Source of the DNA: Streptomyces roseus
GTDB lineage: Bacteria > Actinomycetota > Actinomycetes > Streptomycetales > Streptomycetaceae
Reading direction: 5' to 3'
DNA length: 64,000 nt
NCBI RefSeq assembly: GCF_001044425.1
Contig: NZ_LFML01000015.1
Span: 1 to 64,000, forward strand
Shown: in pieces, positions 1 through 8,479 of the stretch
Layout: every line of letters begins with the position of its first letter
Numbering within the stretch: the stretch's first letter is position 1
Notes under the pieces: generated by a model
What the model saw: only the letters and a program-made list of their open reading frames with translations
Told to the model about the DNA's origin: nothing
The model's database searches: none
Translations under genes and position numbers: made by a program

Positions 1-1
1 C

Positions 2-424
2 CTGCCGGCCCGGCACGAGCAGGCGGTCCTGCGCCACACGATCGAGCGGCTGCTCGAATCGAGCCACGGCGACTACGAGATCATCGTCACCGTCGGGCAC
101 GACGACCCGGAGACCGCCGCCGTCGCCGGGGCCGCGGCCGCGCGGGCGCCGGAGCGCGTACGGGTCGTCGTCGACCACCACGCGTCCAAGAACAAGCCGA
201 AGGCCCTCAACACCGCCCTTCCGCACTGCCGGGGCGACATCGTCGGGGTCTTCGACGCCGAGGACCAGGTCCATCCCGAGCTGCTCGCCCACGTCGACCA
301 CGCCTTCCGCAGCGCACCCGCTGGTACCAGGGCTCCTCCAGGTCTACCGGGAGAAGGACTCGCAGCGGCTGTCCGGCCGCGGCGCGCCCCCGACCCGGAC
401 GGCGACGGCCTCGTCTGCACGTAG
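2..424 (+). pseudogene. family 2 glycosyltransferase fragment with a foreign-looking tail
   Basis: The reading frame is open from the window edge to a TAG at 422-424. The first ~104 residues are clearly GT2: an HDDPET segment (34-35 are the nucleotide-binding acidic pair), an NKPKALNTAL stretch, and FDAEDQ at 84-89 for the metal-binding acidic cluster. Homology then stops. Intact enzymes continue with an acceptor-binding region and membrane helices, which are absent here. The last ~36 residues are low-complexity and end in DPDGDGLVC, which resembles the calcium-binding end of an excalibur domain. I read this as a broken or chimeric gene. The 5' part lies outside the window, so whether it starts as a normal glycosyltransferase is unknown. 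Confidence 0.6.
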
Positions 425-448
425 CGGTGCCGGACACCCCGCAACGGG

Positions 449-482
449 AGGAGCCCCGGCGCCGATGGGCGCCGGGGCTCCT
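449..482. terminator. bidirectional hairpin terminator
   Basis: A perfect 15-bp stem (449-463 with 468-482) closes on a GATG loop between the convergent glycosyltransferase remnant and trhA. No T-run follows, as is common for Streptomyces hairpin terminators. Confidence 0.75.
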
Positions 483-528
483 GCGGGTCCTGCTGCTCCC
501 GCTGCTCCTGCGGGTCCTGCTGCTCCCG
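478..528. repeat. 27-bp-period tandem duplication
   Basis: A 24-nt block at 478-501 is repeated exactly at 505-528, a period of 27 bp, between the terminator and the trhA stop codon. It is rich in CTGCTCC and looks like a slippage duplication. I see no coding role. Confidence 0.6.
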
Positions 529-540
529 CGGGTTCGTGCC

Positions 541-1218
541 CTAGTGCTGGTACGCGGCGAGCGAGATGCCGATGTAGTGGGCCACGAAGGCGGCCAGGGT
601 CAGCGAGTGGAAGACCTCGTGGAACCCGAAGAAGCGGGGGGAGGGGTTCGGGCGCTTGATCCCGTAGATCACGCCGCCCGCGCTGTAGAGGAGTCCGCCG
701 ACGACCACCAGGACCAGGACGGCGATGCCACCGGTGCGCAGGAAGTCGGGAAGGAAGAAGACCGCGGCCCAGCCCATCGCTATGTAGCAGGGGGTGTACA
801 GCCAGCGGGGGGCGCCGACCCAGAAGACGCGGAAGGCTATGCCGGCCGCGGCCGCGATCCACACCGCCCACAGGAGCGTCCGTCCGGTGGAGGGCGGGAG
901 GAGGAGGACCGTCAGCGGGGTATAGGTCCCTGCGATGATCAGAAAAATGTTGGCGTGGTCGAGACGCCGCAAGATCGCCTCGCCCCGCGGCCCCCAGGTG
1001 CCGCGGTGGTACACGGCGCTGATGCCGAACAGCAGGCAGGCCGTGAGGATGTACACCCCGCACGCCACCCGCGCCCGCGTGGAGTGGGTGAAGGTCATCA
1101 GCGCCAGGCCCGCGACGACGACGGCGGGGAACATCCCGGTGTGCAGCCAGCCGCGCATCAGCGGCTTGGCCTCCGGTGCGGCCGGAGCGGCGGCGGCGTC
1201 AGAAGTCATGGCCGACAT
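541..1218 (-). CDS. trhA: hemolysin III / TrhA family membrane protein
   Basis: A seven-helix PAQR-superfamily membrane protein of 225 residues, the usual family length. The family signature residues are present: Ser67-x3-His71 (SAVYH), Asp87-His88 in RRLDHAN, and a C-terminal His cluster (His200, His204, His214) in FHEVFH...AHY, which in PAQR proteins forms a metal site. Bacterial members have been linked to membrane-energetics homeostasis; 'hemolysin III' is a historical name and no toxin role is implied. The ATG at 1218 lies 4 nt from an 8-bp-arm palindrome, so the transcript may be leaderless or the regulator may block the start. A second ATG at 1209 is possible. Divergent from pckG. Confidence 0.88.
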   Translation of the reverse strand: MSAMTSDAAAAPAAPEAKPLMRGWLHTGMFPAVVVAGLALMTFTHSTRARVACGVYILTACLLFGISAVYHRGTWGPRGEAILRRLDHANIFLIIAGTYTPLTVLLLPPSTGRTLLWAVWIAAAAGIAFRVFWVGAPRWLYTPCYIAMGWAAVFFLPDFLRTGGIAVLVLVVVGGLLYSAGGVIYGIKRPNPSPRFFGFHEVFHSLTLAAFVAHYIGISLAAYQH

Positions 1219-1221
1219 GCT

Positions 1222-1239
1222 ACCTACGGGTCCGTAGGT
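1222..1239. promoter_or_regulatory. palindromic operator at the trhA start
   Basis: ACCTACGG-GT-CCGTAGGT, two 8-bp arms with a 2-nt spacer, directly abutting the trhA start codon. The size and symmetry fit a TetR-family operator. No tetR gene is adjacent, so the regulator would act in trans. Confidence 0.6.
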
Positions 1240-1428
1240 TTCCGTTAGTGCGCTTTACGGAAGATTGACGGGAGTGGCGATGCTCACGTGAGAAGCCCCC
1301 TGGACATATGCGCACATGCACCGGATGATCAGATGAGTGCGGTCGGCACCGGATGAGCGGAGCGCGAAGCGTCCGGGTCGCAGCCCCCACGGGGCAAACA
1401 CCAAACAACCCCTCTTCAAGGAGCAATC
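1240..1428. promoter_or_regulatory. trhA/pckG divergent regulatory region
   Basis: It contains a TTCCGT...ACGGAA inverted repeat (1241-1262), a 10-bp palindrome CTCACGTGAG (1283-1292) and an 11-nt direct repeat GCACCGGATGA at 1318-1328 and 1346-1356. The spacing of the direct repeats (28 bp) suggests a regulator of pckG, but no match to a named factor is recognisable. AAGGAG (1418-1423) is the pckG ribosome site. Confidence 0.35.
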
Positions 1429-3255
1429 GTGGCGCGCGAGAACGCGGCTCCCCTTTCCCTCCCGACGACCCACCAGGAGCTGATCTCCTGGGTGGACGAG
1501 ATCGCAGCGATCACCGAGCCGGACCAGGTCGTCTGGTGCGACGGCTCCGAGGCCGAGTACGAGCGCCTGTGCGCGGAGCTCGTCGCCAAGGGCACGTTCA
1601 AGAAGCTGGACGAGGGCAAGCGACCCAACTCGTACTACGCCGCCTCCGACCCGTCCGACGTCGCGCGCGTCGAGGACCGGACCTTCATCTGCTCCGAGAA
1701 GGAGGAGGACGCGGGCCCGACCAACCACTGGAAGGCCCCCGCGGAGATGAAGGAGATCTTCGCCGGGGAGGAAGGCATCTTCCGCGGCTCCATGAAGGGC
1801 CGGACGATGTACGTCGTCCCGTTCTGCATGGGCCCCCTCGGCTCCGAGCTCTCCGCGATCGGCGTCGAGATCACCGACTCCGCCTACGTCGCCGTCGCCA
1901 TGCGCACGATGACCCGCATGGGCAAGCCCGTACTCGACGAGCTCGGCACCGACGGGTTCTTCGTCAAGGCCGTCCACACCCTCGGCGCTCCGCTCGCCGA
2001 GGGCCAGGCCGACGTGCCGTGGCCCTGCAACACCACCAAGTACATCTCGCACTTCCCGGAGACCCGCGAGATCTGGTCCTTCGGATCCGGCTACGGCGGC
2101 AACGCCCTGCTCGGCAAGAAGTGCTACGCCCTGCGCATCGCGTCCGTCATGGCCCGCGACGAGGGCTGGCTCGCCGAGCACATGCTGATCCTCAAGCTCA
2201 CCCCGCCGCAGGGCGAGGCGAAGTACGTCGCCGCCGCGTTCCCGAGCGCCTGCGGCAAGACGAACCTGGCCATGCTGGAGCCCACGATCCCCGGCTGGAC
2301 GGTCGAGACCATCGGCGACGACATCGCCTGGATGCGCTTCGGCGAGGACGGTCGCCTGTACGCGATCAACCCCGAGGCCGGCTTCTTCGGCGTCGCCCCC
2401 GGCACCGGCGAGCACACCAACGCCAACGCGATGAAGACGATGTACGCCAACACCGTCTTCACCAACGTCGCGCTCACCCCGGACGGCTCCGACGTCTGGT
2501 GGGAGGGCATGACCGAAGAGGCGCCCGCGCACCTCATCGACTGGAAGGGCAACGCCTGGACCCCGGAGTCCCAGACCCCGGCGGCCCACCCCAACGCCCG
2601 CTTCGCCGTTCCGGCCTCCCAGTGCCCGACGATCGCCCCCGAGTGGGAGGACCCCAAGGGCGTCCCGGTCTCCGCGATCCTCTTCGGCGGCCGCCGCGCC
2701 TCCGCGGTCCCGCTGGTCACCGAGTCCTTCGACTGGAACCACGGCGTCTTCATCGGCTCGAACATCGCCTCCGAGAAGACCGCCGCCGCCGAGGGCAAGG
2801 TCGGCGAGCTGCGCCGCGACCCGTTCGCCATGCTGCCGTTCTGCGGCTACAACATGGGCGACTACATGGGCCACTGGATCGACGTGGCCAAGGGCAAGGA
2901 CCAGTCCAAGCTCCCGAAGATCTACTACGTGAACTGGTTCCGCAAGAACGACGCGGGCAAGTTCGTCTGGCCCGGCTTCGGCGAGAACAGCCGCGTCCTG
3001 AAGTGGATCGTCGAGCGCCTCGAAGGCAAGGCCGCCGGCGTCGAGACCCCCATCGGCATCCTTCCCACCAAGGACTCCCTCGACCTGGAGGGCCTGGACC
3101 TCCCCGAGGCGGACCTCGACTTCCTGCTCACCGTCGACAAGGAGGTCTGGCGCGACGAGGCCTCCCTGGTCCCGGAGCACCTGAACACCTACGGCGACCA
3201 CACTCCCAAGGAGCTGTGGGACCAGTACCACGCGCTCGTCGAGCGCCTGGGCTGA
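1429..3255 (+). CDS. pckG: phosphoenolpyruvate carboxykinase (GTP)
   Basis: Cytosolic GTP-dependent PEPCK: oxaloacetate + GTP to PEP + GDP + CO2, the committed step of gluconeogenesis from TCA intermediates. The 608 residues match the GTP family (about 600), not the shorter ATP family. Visible motifs are the kinase-1a P-loop [10 protein letters not shown] at 271-280, the metal-binding GDDIAWM at 296-302, and the PEP/oxaloacetate region around [20 protein letters not shown] (205-224). The GTG at 1429 is chosen because AAGGAG sits 5 nt upstream. It is monocistronic, convergent with the TelA/vWA operon; a strong stem-loop inside the neighbour's 3' end (3387-3425) may terminate it. Confidence 0.97.
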   Translation: MARENAAPLSLPTTHQELISWVDEIAAITEPDQVVWCDGSEAEYERLCAELVAKGTFKKLDEGKRPNSYYAASDPSDVARVEDRTFICSEKEEDAGPTNHWKAPAEMKEIFAGEEGIFRGSMKGRTMYVVPFCMGPLGSELSAIGVEITDSAYVAVAMRTMTRMGKPVLDELGTDGFFVKAVHTLGAPLAEGQADVPWPCNTTKYISHFPETREIWSFGSGYGGNALLGKKCYALRIASVMARDEGWLAEHMLILKLTPPQGEAKYVAAAFPSACGKTNLAMLEPTIPGWTVETIGDDIAWMRFGEDGRLYAINPEAGFFGVAPGTGEHTNANAMKTMYANTVFTNVALTPDGSDVWWEGMTEEAPAHLIDWKGNAWTPESQTPAAHPNARFAVPASQCPTIAPEWEDPKGVPVSAILFGGRRASAVPLVTESFDWNHGVFIGSNIASEKTAAAEGKVGELRRDPFAMLPFCGYNMGDYMGHWIDVAKGKDQSKLPKIYYVNWFRKNDAGKFVWPGFGENSRVLKWIVERLEGKAAGVETPIGILPTKDSLDLEGLDLPEADLDFLLTVDKEVWRDEASLVPEHLNTYGDHTPKELWDQYHALVERLG

Positions 3256-3264
3256 AAGACCTGT

Positions 3265-3280
3265 CCGGAGGCGACTCCGG
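3265..3280. terminator. short GNRA-capped hairpin after pckG
   Basis: CCGGAG-GCGA-CTCCGG, a 6-bp stem with a GCGA tetraloop 10 nt past the pckG stop codon. It is weak as a terminator but may protect the 3' end. Confidence 0.35.
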
Positions 3281-3341
3281 GCACCTGAGTGTGGGAGCCC
3301 CCGACCAAGCGGTTCCCACCGCAGCACCGACCGGATCCCTG

Positions 3342-3977
3342 TCAGGAGTGTTGTCCGCGCTCCTCCAGGTAGGTCGTGTGCGTCTGCTGACGGCGGGCCT
3401 CTGCTTCGCGGAGGCCCGCCGTCAGGCGTTCCGCCTCCTCGTGCAGCAGCGAGAGCTGCAGCTCCAGGTGGCGCTCCGGGGACTCCCCGCCCGGCGTGAG
3501 CCGGGTCCACCAGCGCGTGCGGTTGTAGGTGTCCACGCACTCGGGCACGTCCAGCTCGATCGCCCGCGACAGCACGTGCACCGACTCCGGGTCGGCGGCC
3601 AGCACTTCCGCCACCCACCCCGGCTCCAGCAGCGCCCCGTACAGCTCCATCAGCTCCGCGAGCCGGCCCCCGGCCGGATCCGGCAGGTCCACCTCGGCCA
3701 CGTACTCCCGCAGCCGCGCGAACCGTTCCCGGATGTCGTTCAGCTGCTCGGTGGGGCCCCCGGGCGGCGGCGGGGCCGGCCGCTCCGGCGGGGCGATCAG
3801 CGCGCCCACCCCGTAGAGCCCCGCCACGACCACCGGCCAGTACGTGCCCGCCGCCCCGGTGACGGTCAGGCCCAGCCCGGCCACCCCGCAGCCACTGCCG
3901 ACCAGGTTCTTCTTCGACTCGACGTAGGCGAGAAGACGCGCGCCGAGCCCCCTCGCGAGGGACCTACTGGTAGCCAC
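3342..3977 (-). CDS. two-helix membrane protein of the TelA/vWA operon
   Basis: Unrecognised 211-residue protein. Residues ~24-62 form two closely spaced hydrophobic segments (a membrane hairpin), followed by a proline-rich linker (PPPPGGP) and a charged helical C-terminal half that may form a coiled coil (residues 165-205). It starts at a GTG (3977) inside the end of the SBP-vWA gene, overlapping it by 14 nt, so the two are almost certainly translated together. The topology suggests an inner-membrane anchor with a cytoplasmic helical tail. Its 3' end carries a 15-bp perfect stem-loop (3387-3425) that may serve the converging pckG. Confidence 0.75.
   Translation of the reverse strand: MATSRSLARGLGARLLAYVESKKNLVGSGCGVAGLGLTVTGAAGTYWPVVVAGLYGVGALIAPPERPAPPPPGGPTEQLNDIRERFARLREYVAEVDLPDPAGGRLAELMELYGALLEPGWVAEVLAADPESVHVLSRAIELDVPECVDTYNRTRWWTRLTPGGESPERHLELQLSLLHEEAERLTAGLREAEARRQQTHTTYLEERGQHS
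3387..3425. terminator. terminator-like stem-loop embedded in coding sequence
   Basis: A perfect 15-bp inverted repeat (3387-3401 with 3411-3425), 9-nt loop, inside the 3' end of the 3342-3977 gene and 132 nt beyond the pckG stop. It codes for ordinary residues (LTAGLREAEARR), so it could act as the pckG terminator read from the other strand. Confidence 0.5.
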
Positions 3978-5580
3978 GGATCTCCTCGAAGGCCCCGTCC
4001 AGCGAACCGTTGCCCCCGGTGGCGTCGAAGAGCCGCCCGCCGGTCAGCTCGGTGATGTGGGAGAGCTCCTTGCGGTCCGAGTCCCCGAAGAGCACCGCGA
4101 AGACCGGCGTGCGCTTCTGCGCGTCCGGCAGCCCGGCGTAGAAGGAGTCGAAGTCCCGCGCCTTGTCGCCGCTCTGCCCGTCCGTCATCAGCACGATCGA
4201 GGTGAACGCGTCCGCGTTGCCCCGGCCCAGGTGCTCGTACGCGGCCTTCAGACTGCCGTACACCGCCGTACCCCCCTCCGGCCGGAGCGACTTCACGTCG
4301 TTTCGGATCGCGTCCAGCGCGGGCCCCGGATTCCCCGGCTCGACCACGTGCGTCAGCACCTTCTTCACCTTGTCGCCGAACGGCAGGAGCGTCACCTCCT
4401 CGCGGTCCCGGAACCGCTGCCCGGTCCCCGAATCGCCGGTCCCCGTCAGCTCGGTGAGCGCCGAGTGCAGCCGCCCTATGCGGTCCTCCTCCTCCATCGA
4501 GCCCGAGGTGTCCAGCACGTACACCGTCCGCGAGGGCCGGCGCAGCTCGTTCTCGTACGAGGCCAGCAGCCCGTCCGCGACCGGACGGGTGCCCGGGAAG
4601 GGCAGCTCGCGCCGCTTGTCCGCGGCCAGCCCGGCCGCCGGCTGCACCCCGGCCGCGACCGGCCGGCGGAAGGTCCTCTCGGTGATCGCCTTCTGCGCCT
4701 CGGCCCCGCTCAGGTAGTCGGTCAGCGCCCGCCCCGACTCGCGGGCCCCGGACGGGGCCGAGGTCAGCAGGGTCAGCGGGTAGTGCGCCGTGACCACCCC
4801 GTCGCGCGGCCGGATCACCGTCAGGCCCGCCTTCGCGTCCCGGTTCATGGACAGCAGCACGGACTCGTAGTTCACCAGCGCGTCCACGTCGCCGCGCTTG
4901 GCGTACGCCGTGGCCAGCCAGCCGGAGGAGCCCGAGGTCAGCTTCTGCCCGGCGAAGAACTCCTTCAGCTTGGGCTGCGCCGTCTTCACGTCCGCGTCGG
5001 TCAGCGCCGCCTGCGCGCCCGACAGCCCGGAGGCCACCGATATCAGGGCGGAGAAACCGGAGTTGGAGCGCACCGGGTCGGTCATCCCGTACGTCAGCTT
5101 CCCCGCGGCGACCGCCTCGTACACCGCCGACCAGGTCACCTCCTCCGGCTTCCAGCCGAGCCGGGCCAGCGCCTCCGCCCGTACGCCCAGCGCGACGGGC
5201 GAGGACATCACCGGCGTCTCGCTGCTGAGCTTGCCCGCCGCCTCCGGACGCAGCCGCAGGTAGTCGTTCGAGGAGAGCCAGATGGCGTCGTACTTGCCGT
5301 CGGCCTTCCCCGAGGCCACCTGCTCGGCCGCGTCCAGGGTGCCGGTCCAGGTGAGCTCGACGCCGACCCCGGTGGCCGCCTTCGCCGCCTTCAGCACCGG
5401 CTCCATGTCGGCCAGTTCGCTGGAGGCCAGCACGCGCAGCTTGCCCTCCTGGTACTTCGACTGCGTGGGCTTCGCCGGATCCGGAGAGCCGGCGTCGCAG
5501 GCCGAGGCCCCGAGCAGGGTCGCGGCGAGCGCGACCGCCGCGGCCAGCCGCCGGCGCACCGATGCGGTACGCACGCTCAT
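3964..5580 (-). CDS. solute-binding-like / von Willebrand A fusion lipoprotein
   Basis: A 538-residue secreted protein. The N-terminal signal ends in a lipobox-like LGASAC with Cys28, so it is probably anchored outside the membrane. Residues ~45-330 resemble a type-II extracellular solute-binding fold (ABC substrate-binding family; AIWLSSNDYL and SNSGF motifs). Residues ~350-538 form a vWA domain with a complete MIDAS DTSGSM at 357-362 and a downstream TDG motif. The SBP-vWA fusion suggests a metal-dependent surface adhesion or assembly role rather than solute import, since no permease is nearby. The ATG (5580) overlaps the telA stop (ATGA), so the two are translationally coupled. Confidence 0.85.
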   Translation of the reverse strand: MSVRTASVRRRLAAAVALAATLLGASACDAGSPDPAKPTQSKYQEGKLRVLASSELADMEPVLKAAKAATGVGVELTWTGTLDAAEQVASGKADGKYDAIWLSSNDYLRLRPEAAGKLSSETPVMSSPVALGVRAEALARLGWKPEEVTWSAVYEAVAAGKLTYGMTDPVRSNSGFSALISVASGLSGAQAALTDADVKTAQPKLKEFFAGQKLTSGSSGWLATAYAKRGDVDALVNYESVLLSMNRDAKAGLTVIRPRDGVVTAHYPLTLLTSAPSGARESGRALTDYLSGAEAQKAITERTFRRPVAAGVQPAAGLAADKRRELPFPGTRPVADGLLASYENELRRPSRTVYVLDTSGSMEEEDRIGRLHSALTELTGTGDSGTGQRFRDREEVTLLPFGDKVKKVLTHVVEPGNPGPALDAIRNDVKSLRPEGGTAVYGSLKAAYEHLGRGNADAFTSIVLMTDGQSGDKARDFDSFYAGLPDAQKRTPVFAVLFGDSDRKELSHITELTGGRLFDATGGNGSLDGAFEEIRGYQ

Positions 5581-6764
5581 CGCTCGCCACCCTCCAGCAC
5601 ACCGGGGACGCGCGTGCGGGCCAGATGGGCCGAGGCGGTCCGCAGCTCCCCGGTCAGGGACTCGACGGTGGCGGCCATGTTCTCGGTCGCCTGCGCCTTG
5701 AACGTGTCGATCGCGTCCAGCGTCCGGTAGATCTGCGCGAAGGCCGTGCGCAGCGTCTCGGCGCCCACCGCCGGATCGGCCGCGATCCGCTGGATCTCGC
5801 CGCTCTGCGTGGAAAGCATGTCCGCGTTGCCCCGGATCAGCTCCTCGGTCGTCCCCTTCAGGGCGTTGACCTGCTCGACCACCTTGCGCTGGTTGTCGAG
5901 GGCCGAGGCCAGCATCACGGCGATCCGCAGCGCGGACACGGTGGTGGTGGCGGCCCGGTCGACGCCCTTGATCAGCTCGTCGTTGTTGCGCCGGACCACG
6001 TCCATCGCCAGGTAGCCCTGCGCGCACACCGCGAGCTGGGTCAGCAGGTCCTGGTGCTTCTGCCGGACCGGGAAGAGCAGGTCGGCGCGCATCGCCTCGG
6101 CCGCCTGCGGATCCGCGTGGCCGGTCTCGGCGATCCGCTCCGCCACGGCCTCGTCCAGGGCCTCGGTGAGGACCGCGTACTCCTGGAGCTTGCCCATGGT
6201 CTCCCACAGGTGGGCCCGCTCGGTGTGCAGGGCCGCGTTGTCGCGGCGCAGCTCGTCCTGGCCGCTGCGCAGCGAGCCCACGATGCGGTTGAGCGTGGCC
6301 TGCGAGGAGGCGTACTTGGCCACGTGGTCGCGGAACCTGTTGCCCCCGGGCAGCTTCGCGAGCAGCTTGCGGGCTCCCCTGGCGGGCGTGTCCCGCGGGT
6401 CGAGGTCCTCGACGGTGCGGCGCAGTTCGACGAGGGAGCCCGCGACACGGGCCTGGGCGTCGCCGCCGCCGTCGGAGCCGAGCGAGCGCACGGCCCGGTC
6501 CAGCATGCGGTTGGACTGCCGGGCGGCGCTGCGGATGTCGCCGGCGCCGAGTGCGGATATCTCCCCGATCCGGCTCGCGAACTCGGGGGAGCGGGTGTCG
6601 ATCCCGGCGAGCGAGCCGACGTACTCCCCGGCCCGGCGGGCCATCTCCTCGCGCACCCCGTCCTGGAGCGGGACGAGGCCCGAGGCCTGCTCCCGCTTGA
6701 CGGGGGCGACGGGCTCGGGGGCGGTGAGGACGAGCGGGCTCTCCTCGGGTGGTGTCAGCGTCAT
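5577..6764 (-). CDS. TelA-like toxic-anion-resistance family protein
   Basis: A 395-residue cytosolic, almost entirely helical protein that fits the TelA/KlaA family (PF05816), a group linked to tellurite and other toxic-anion or envelope stress but without a defined biochemical activity. Long amphipathic helices run from ~45 to 385 (RSAARQSNRMLDRAV and TVSALRIAVMLASALDNQRKV are typical of the family). There is no signal peptide. It lies between the two solute-binding-like genes: 12 nt after the upstream gene and overlapping the downstream gene by ATGA. No terD-like genes accompany it, so the TelA unit works here with extracytoplasmic SBP/vWA partners, not with a ter cluster. Confidence 0.88.
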   Translation of the reverse strand: MTLTPPEESPLVLTAPEPVAPVKREQASGLVPLQDGVREEMARRAGEYVGSLAGIDTRSPEFASRIGEISALGAGDIRSAARQSNRMLDRAVRSLGSDGGGDAQARVAGSLVELRRTVEDLDPRDTPARGARKLLAKLPGGNRFRDHVAKYASSQATLNRIVGSLRSGQDELRRDNAALHTERAHLWETMGKLQEYAVLTEALDEAVAERIAETGHADPQAAEAMRADLLFPVRQKHQDLLTQLAVCAQGYLAMDVVRRNNDELIKGVDRAATTTVSALRIAVMLASALDNQRKVVEQVNALKGTTEELIRGNADMLSTQSGEIQRIAADPAVGAETLRTAFAQIYRTLDAIDTFKAQATENMAATVESLTGELRTASAHLARTRVPGVLEGGER

Positions 6765-6776
6765 GCGTGGGTCCCC

Positions 6777-7862
6777 CTAGCTCTTGGCGCGCGCGGCGAG
6801 CGCCATGAGGATCTTGACGGTCGGTGCGCTGACCTGGCGGATGCCCGTCAGCTCCGGGTTGAGGTACGCGGCGTGCGAGGCGGTGGCCGCGGTGAACTCG
6901 GGCACGCCGTTCTGCGGCCGGAACCCGTGCCGCACGGCCAGCTCGCGCAGCTTCGGGTCGTTCGCGAGGAGGGAGCCGAGCTCCTCGGCCTTCTCGCTGA
7001 TCGGCACGAAGGTGTGCGGGGAGTTGACGGTGGTGTCCGGGTAGAGCACCACCATGCCGTCGGTGACACCCGGTGCGGGCTTCTGCTGGAGGAGCGAGGC
7101 CACCTGGGACTCGTAGGCCAGGATGAGCGGCTCGCCGCTGCCGGATATGAAGGCCCGGAAGGGGTCGTCCGTACTCGGCTCCAGCGCGCCCTGGACGCGG
7201 ATCAGCTTCTGCATCAGGGGCGCGGTGCGCTCGATCCCGGCGTCGTCGGAGACCACCGTCTTGTCGTTGGCGACGTTGGAGGTGGCGGCCAGGAACAGCG
7301 CCCCGGAGTTGGACGTCATCGGATCGGTGGTCTTGATGAACACCGTGCCGGTCAGCTCGGCGAAGGCCGCGGAGCCGGAGAGCTGCTGCCACTTGCGGTC
7401 CTCGGCGGCCGCCTTGAGGTAGGGGCCCATGAGGAGGGTCCCGGAGTTCTTCCCGTTCGTCGTGGCGAGGCCGTTGTCGACGAGCACCTTGGCGGCGTTG
7501 GCGCGGGCGATGACCACGAGCGGGGAGAAGAACGGCTTGGTGGTCTGGGCCCCCTTGACGCCGGCCGCGGCCTCGATCTCCGGTGCGGGCTCGCTGCTGC
7601 CGGGGAAGGCGAAGTCGAAATCCTTGAGGGCGAGTCGGTCCATCGCCCAGGATCCCGAGGTTTCGGTCTTCACGGTGTAGCCCTTGTCGGCCAGGGCTTT
7701 GACGACGTCAGAGTCCCGGAAGTATGCGGACTTCTCGGATCCGATGACGCCCTTCACGGTCTTCGTCGCCGTGGCCGGCTCGTCCTTTCCTCCGGCGAGC
7801 GCGACGGCGACCACGCCGCCGAGGAGGAGGACCGCCAGTGCGATGCCCAGGATGCGTCTCAC
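6777..7862 (-). CDS. membrane-anchored solute-binding-like protein
   Basis: First gene of the four-gene TelA operon, about 361 residues. One N-terminal helix (RRILGIALAVLLLGGVVAVALAG, without a lipobox) anchors a large extracytoplasmic domain that resembles an ABC substrate-binding fold (GSSEPAPEI, SNSGALFLA, ILAYESQ). It shares the SNSG-type motif with the vWA fusion two genes downstream, suggesting the two are paralogous. The start is uncertain: the frame is open to a TTG at 7901 and a GTG at 7889. I prefer the GTG at 7862, which places the helix at the N-terminus. Confidence 0.8.
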   Translation of the reverse strand: MRRILGIALAVLLLGGVVAVALAGGKDEPATATKTVKGVIGSEKSAYFRDSDVVKALADKGYTVKTETSGSWAMDRLALKDFDFAFPGSSEPAPEIEAAAGVKGAQTTKPFFSPLVVIARANAAKVLVDNGLATTNGKNSGTLLMGPYLKAAAEDRKWQQLSGSAAFAELTGTVFIKTTDPMTSNSGALFLAATSNVANDKTVVSDDAGIERTAPLMQKLIRVQGALEPSTDDPFRAFISGSGEPLILAYESQVASLLQQKPAPGVTDGMVVLYPDTTVNSPHTFVPISEKAEELGSLLANDPKLRELAVRHGFRPQNGVPEFTAATASHAAYLNPELTGIRQVSAPTVKILMALAARAKS

Positions 7863-8000
7863 GGGTGCAGCGTGCTCGCGGAAACCCACATTCCGCGTCA
7901 AGTTGAATGAACGTCAGGTGTCCAGGCGGTCCCACTTCGAAATGCTGTGTGGATCGGCCGGTGCTGGCAGGCGGGGCGGCAGGCCGGGAGGATCGTCCCC

Positions 8001-8429
8001 ATGGGCGTGAGCGCGTTGAAGTGGCAGGGCTGGGTGGTGGGCCTGACGGCGCTGGCCGGCCTGCTGGTGTTCGCCCCGCTGGGCCTGTACGTGTGGGCCA
8101 GCGGAGAACCGGGCGCGGCGCCGCCGCGACCGGCGGTGCAGGACGTACGGGTCACCGGCTGCCGGATCGACCCCGGCAGCCGCCGGGTGGTGGCGGCGGT
8201 CGAGGTCTCGGGCCGCCCCGAGGGCATCGGCGGCTACCTGGTCACGGTCGAGTTCCGTGAGCGGGCCACCGTGGACCCGGCCGCCGCCCGTGCGCCCCAG
8301 GCCCTGGTGAAACTCCCGAACGTGGCCCCGGACGCCACCGAACACGCGGAGGCCCTGGGTCCGGTCTGGCCGGCGTCCACGGTCCCCTGGTGCGGGGTGG
8401 CGGCGGCGGAGTTCACGGCGGCCCGGTAG
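8001..8429 (+). CDS. small membrane-anchored protein
   Basis: A 142-residue protein of unknown function. A single N-terminal helix (residues ~10-32) is followed by a compact extracytoplasmic domain with Cys54 and Cys131, which could form a disulphide; the beta-rich pattern (VRVTGCRIDPGSRRVVAAVEV, YLVTVEFRE) suggests a small Ig-like fold. The ATG at 8001 is preferred over an upstream in-frame ATG at 7947 because GGGAGG precedes it at a good distance. Divergent from the TelA operon, so it may share its control region. Confidence 0.75.
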   Translation: MGVSALKWQGWVVGLTALAGLLVFAPLGLYVWASGEPGAAPPRPAVQDVRVTGCRIDPGSRRVVAAVEVSGRPEGIGGYLVTVEFRERATVDPAAARAPQALVKLPNVAPDATEHAEALGPVWPASTVPWCGVAAAEFTAAR

Positions 8430-8479
8430 GAGGGCATGGCGCCCGGTCCGGAGCCTCCGCGGCCCCGGACCGGGGCCGA

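Noticed and set aside
541..1218. Hemolysin function for the trhA product
   Set aside because: The family name is historical; the sequence shows a PAQR-type membrane protein.
1255..3618. Very long minus-strand reading frame opposite pckG
   Set aside because: It is the antisense shadow of a conserved enzyme, as expected in high-GC DNA.
5562..7910. Long plus-strand frame opposite telA and the solute-binding gene
   Set aside because: His/Arg/Gly-rich composition and no start signal; a shadow of the minus-strand genes.
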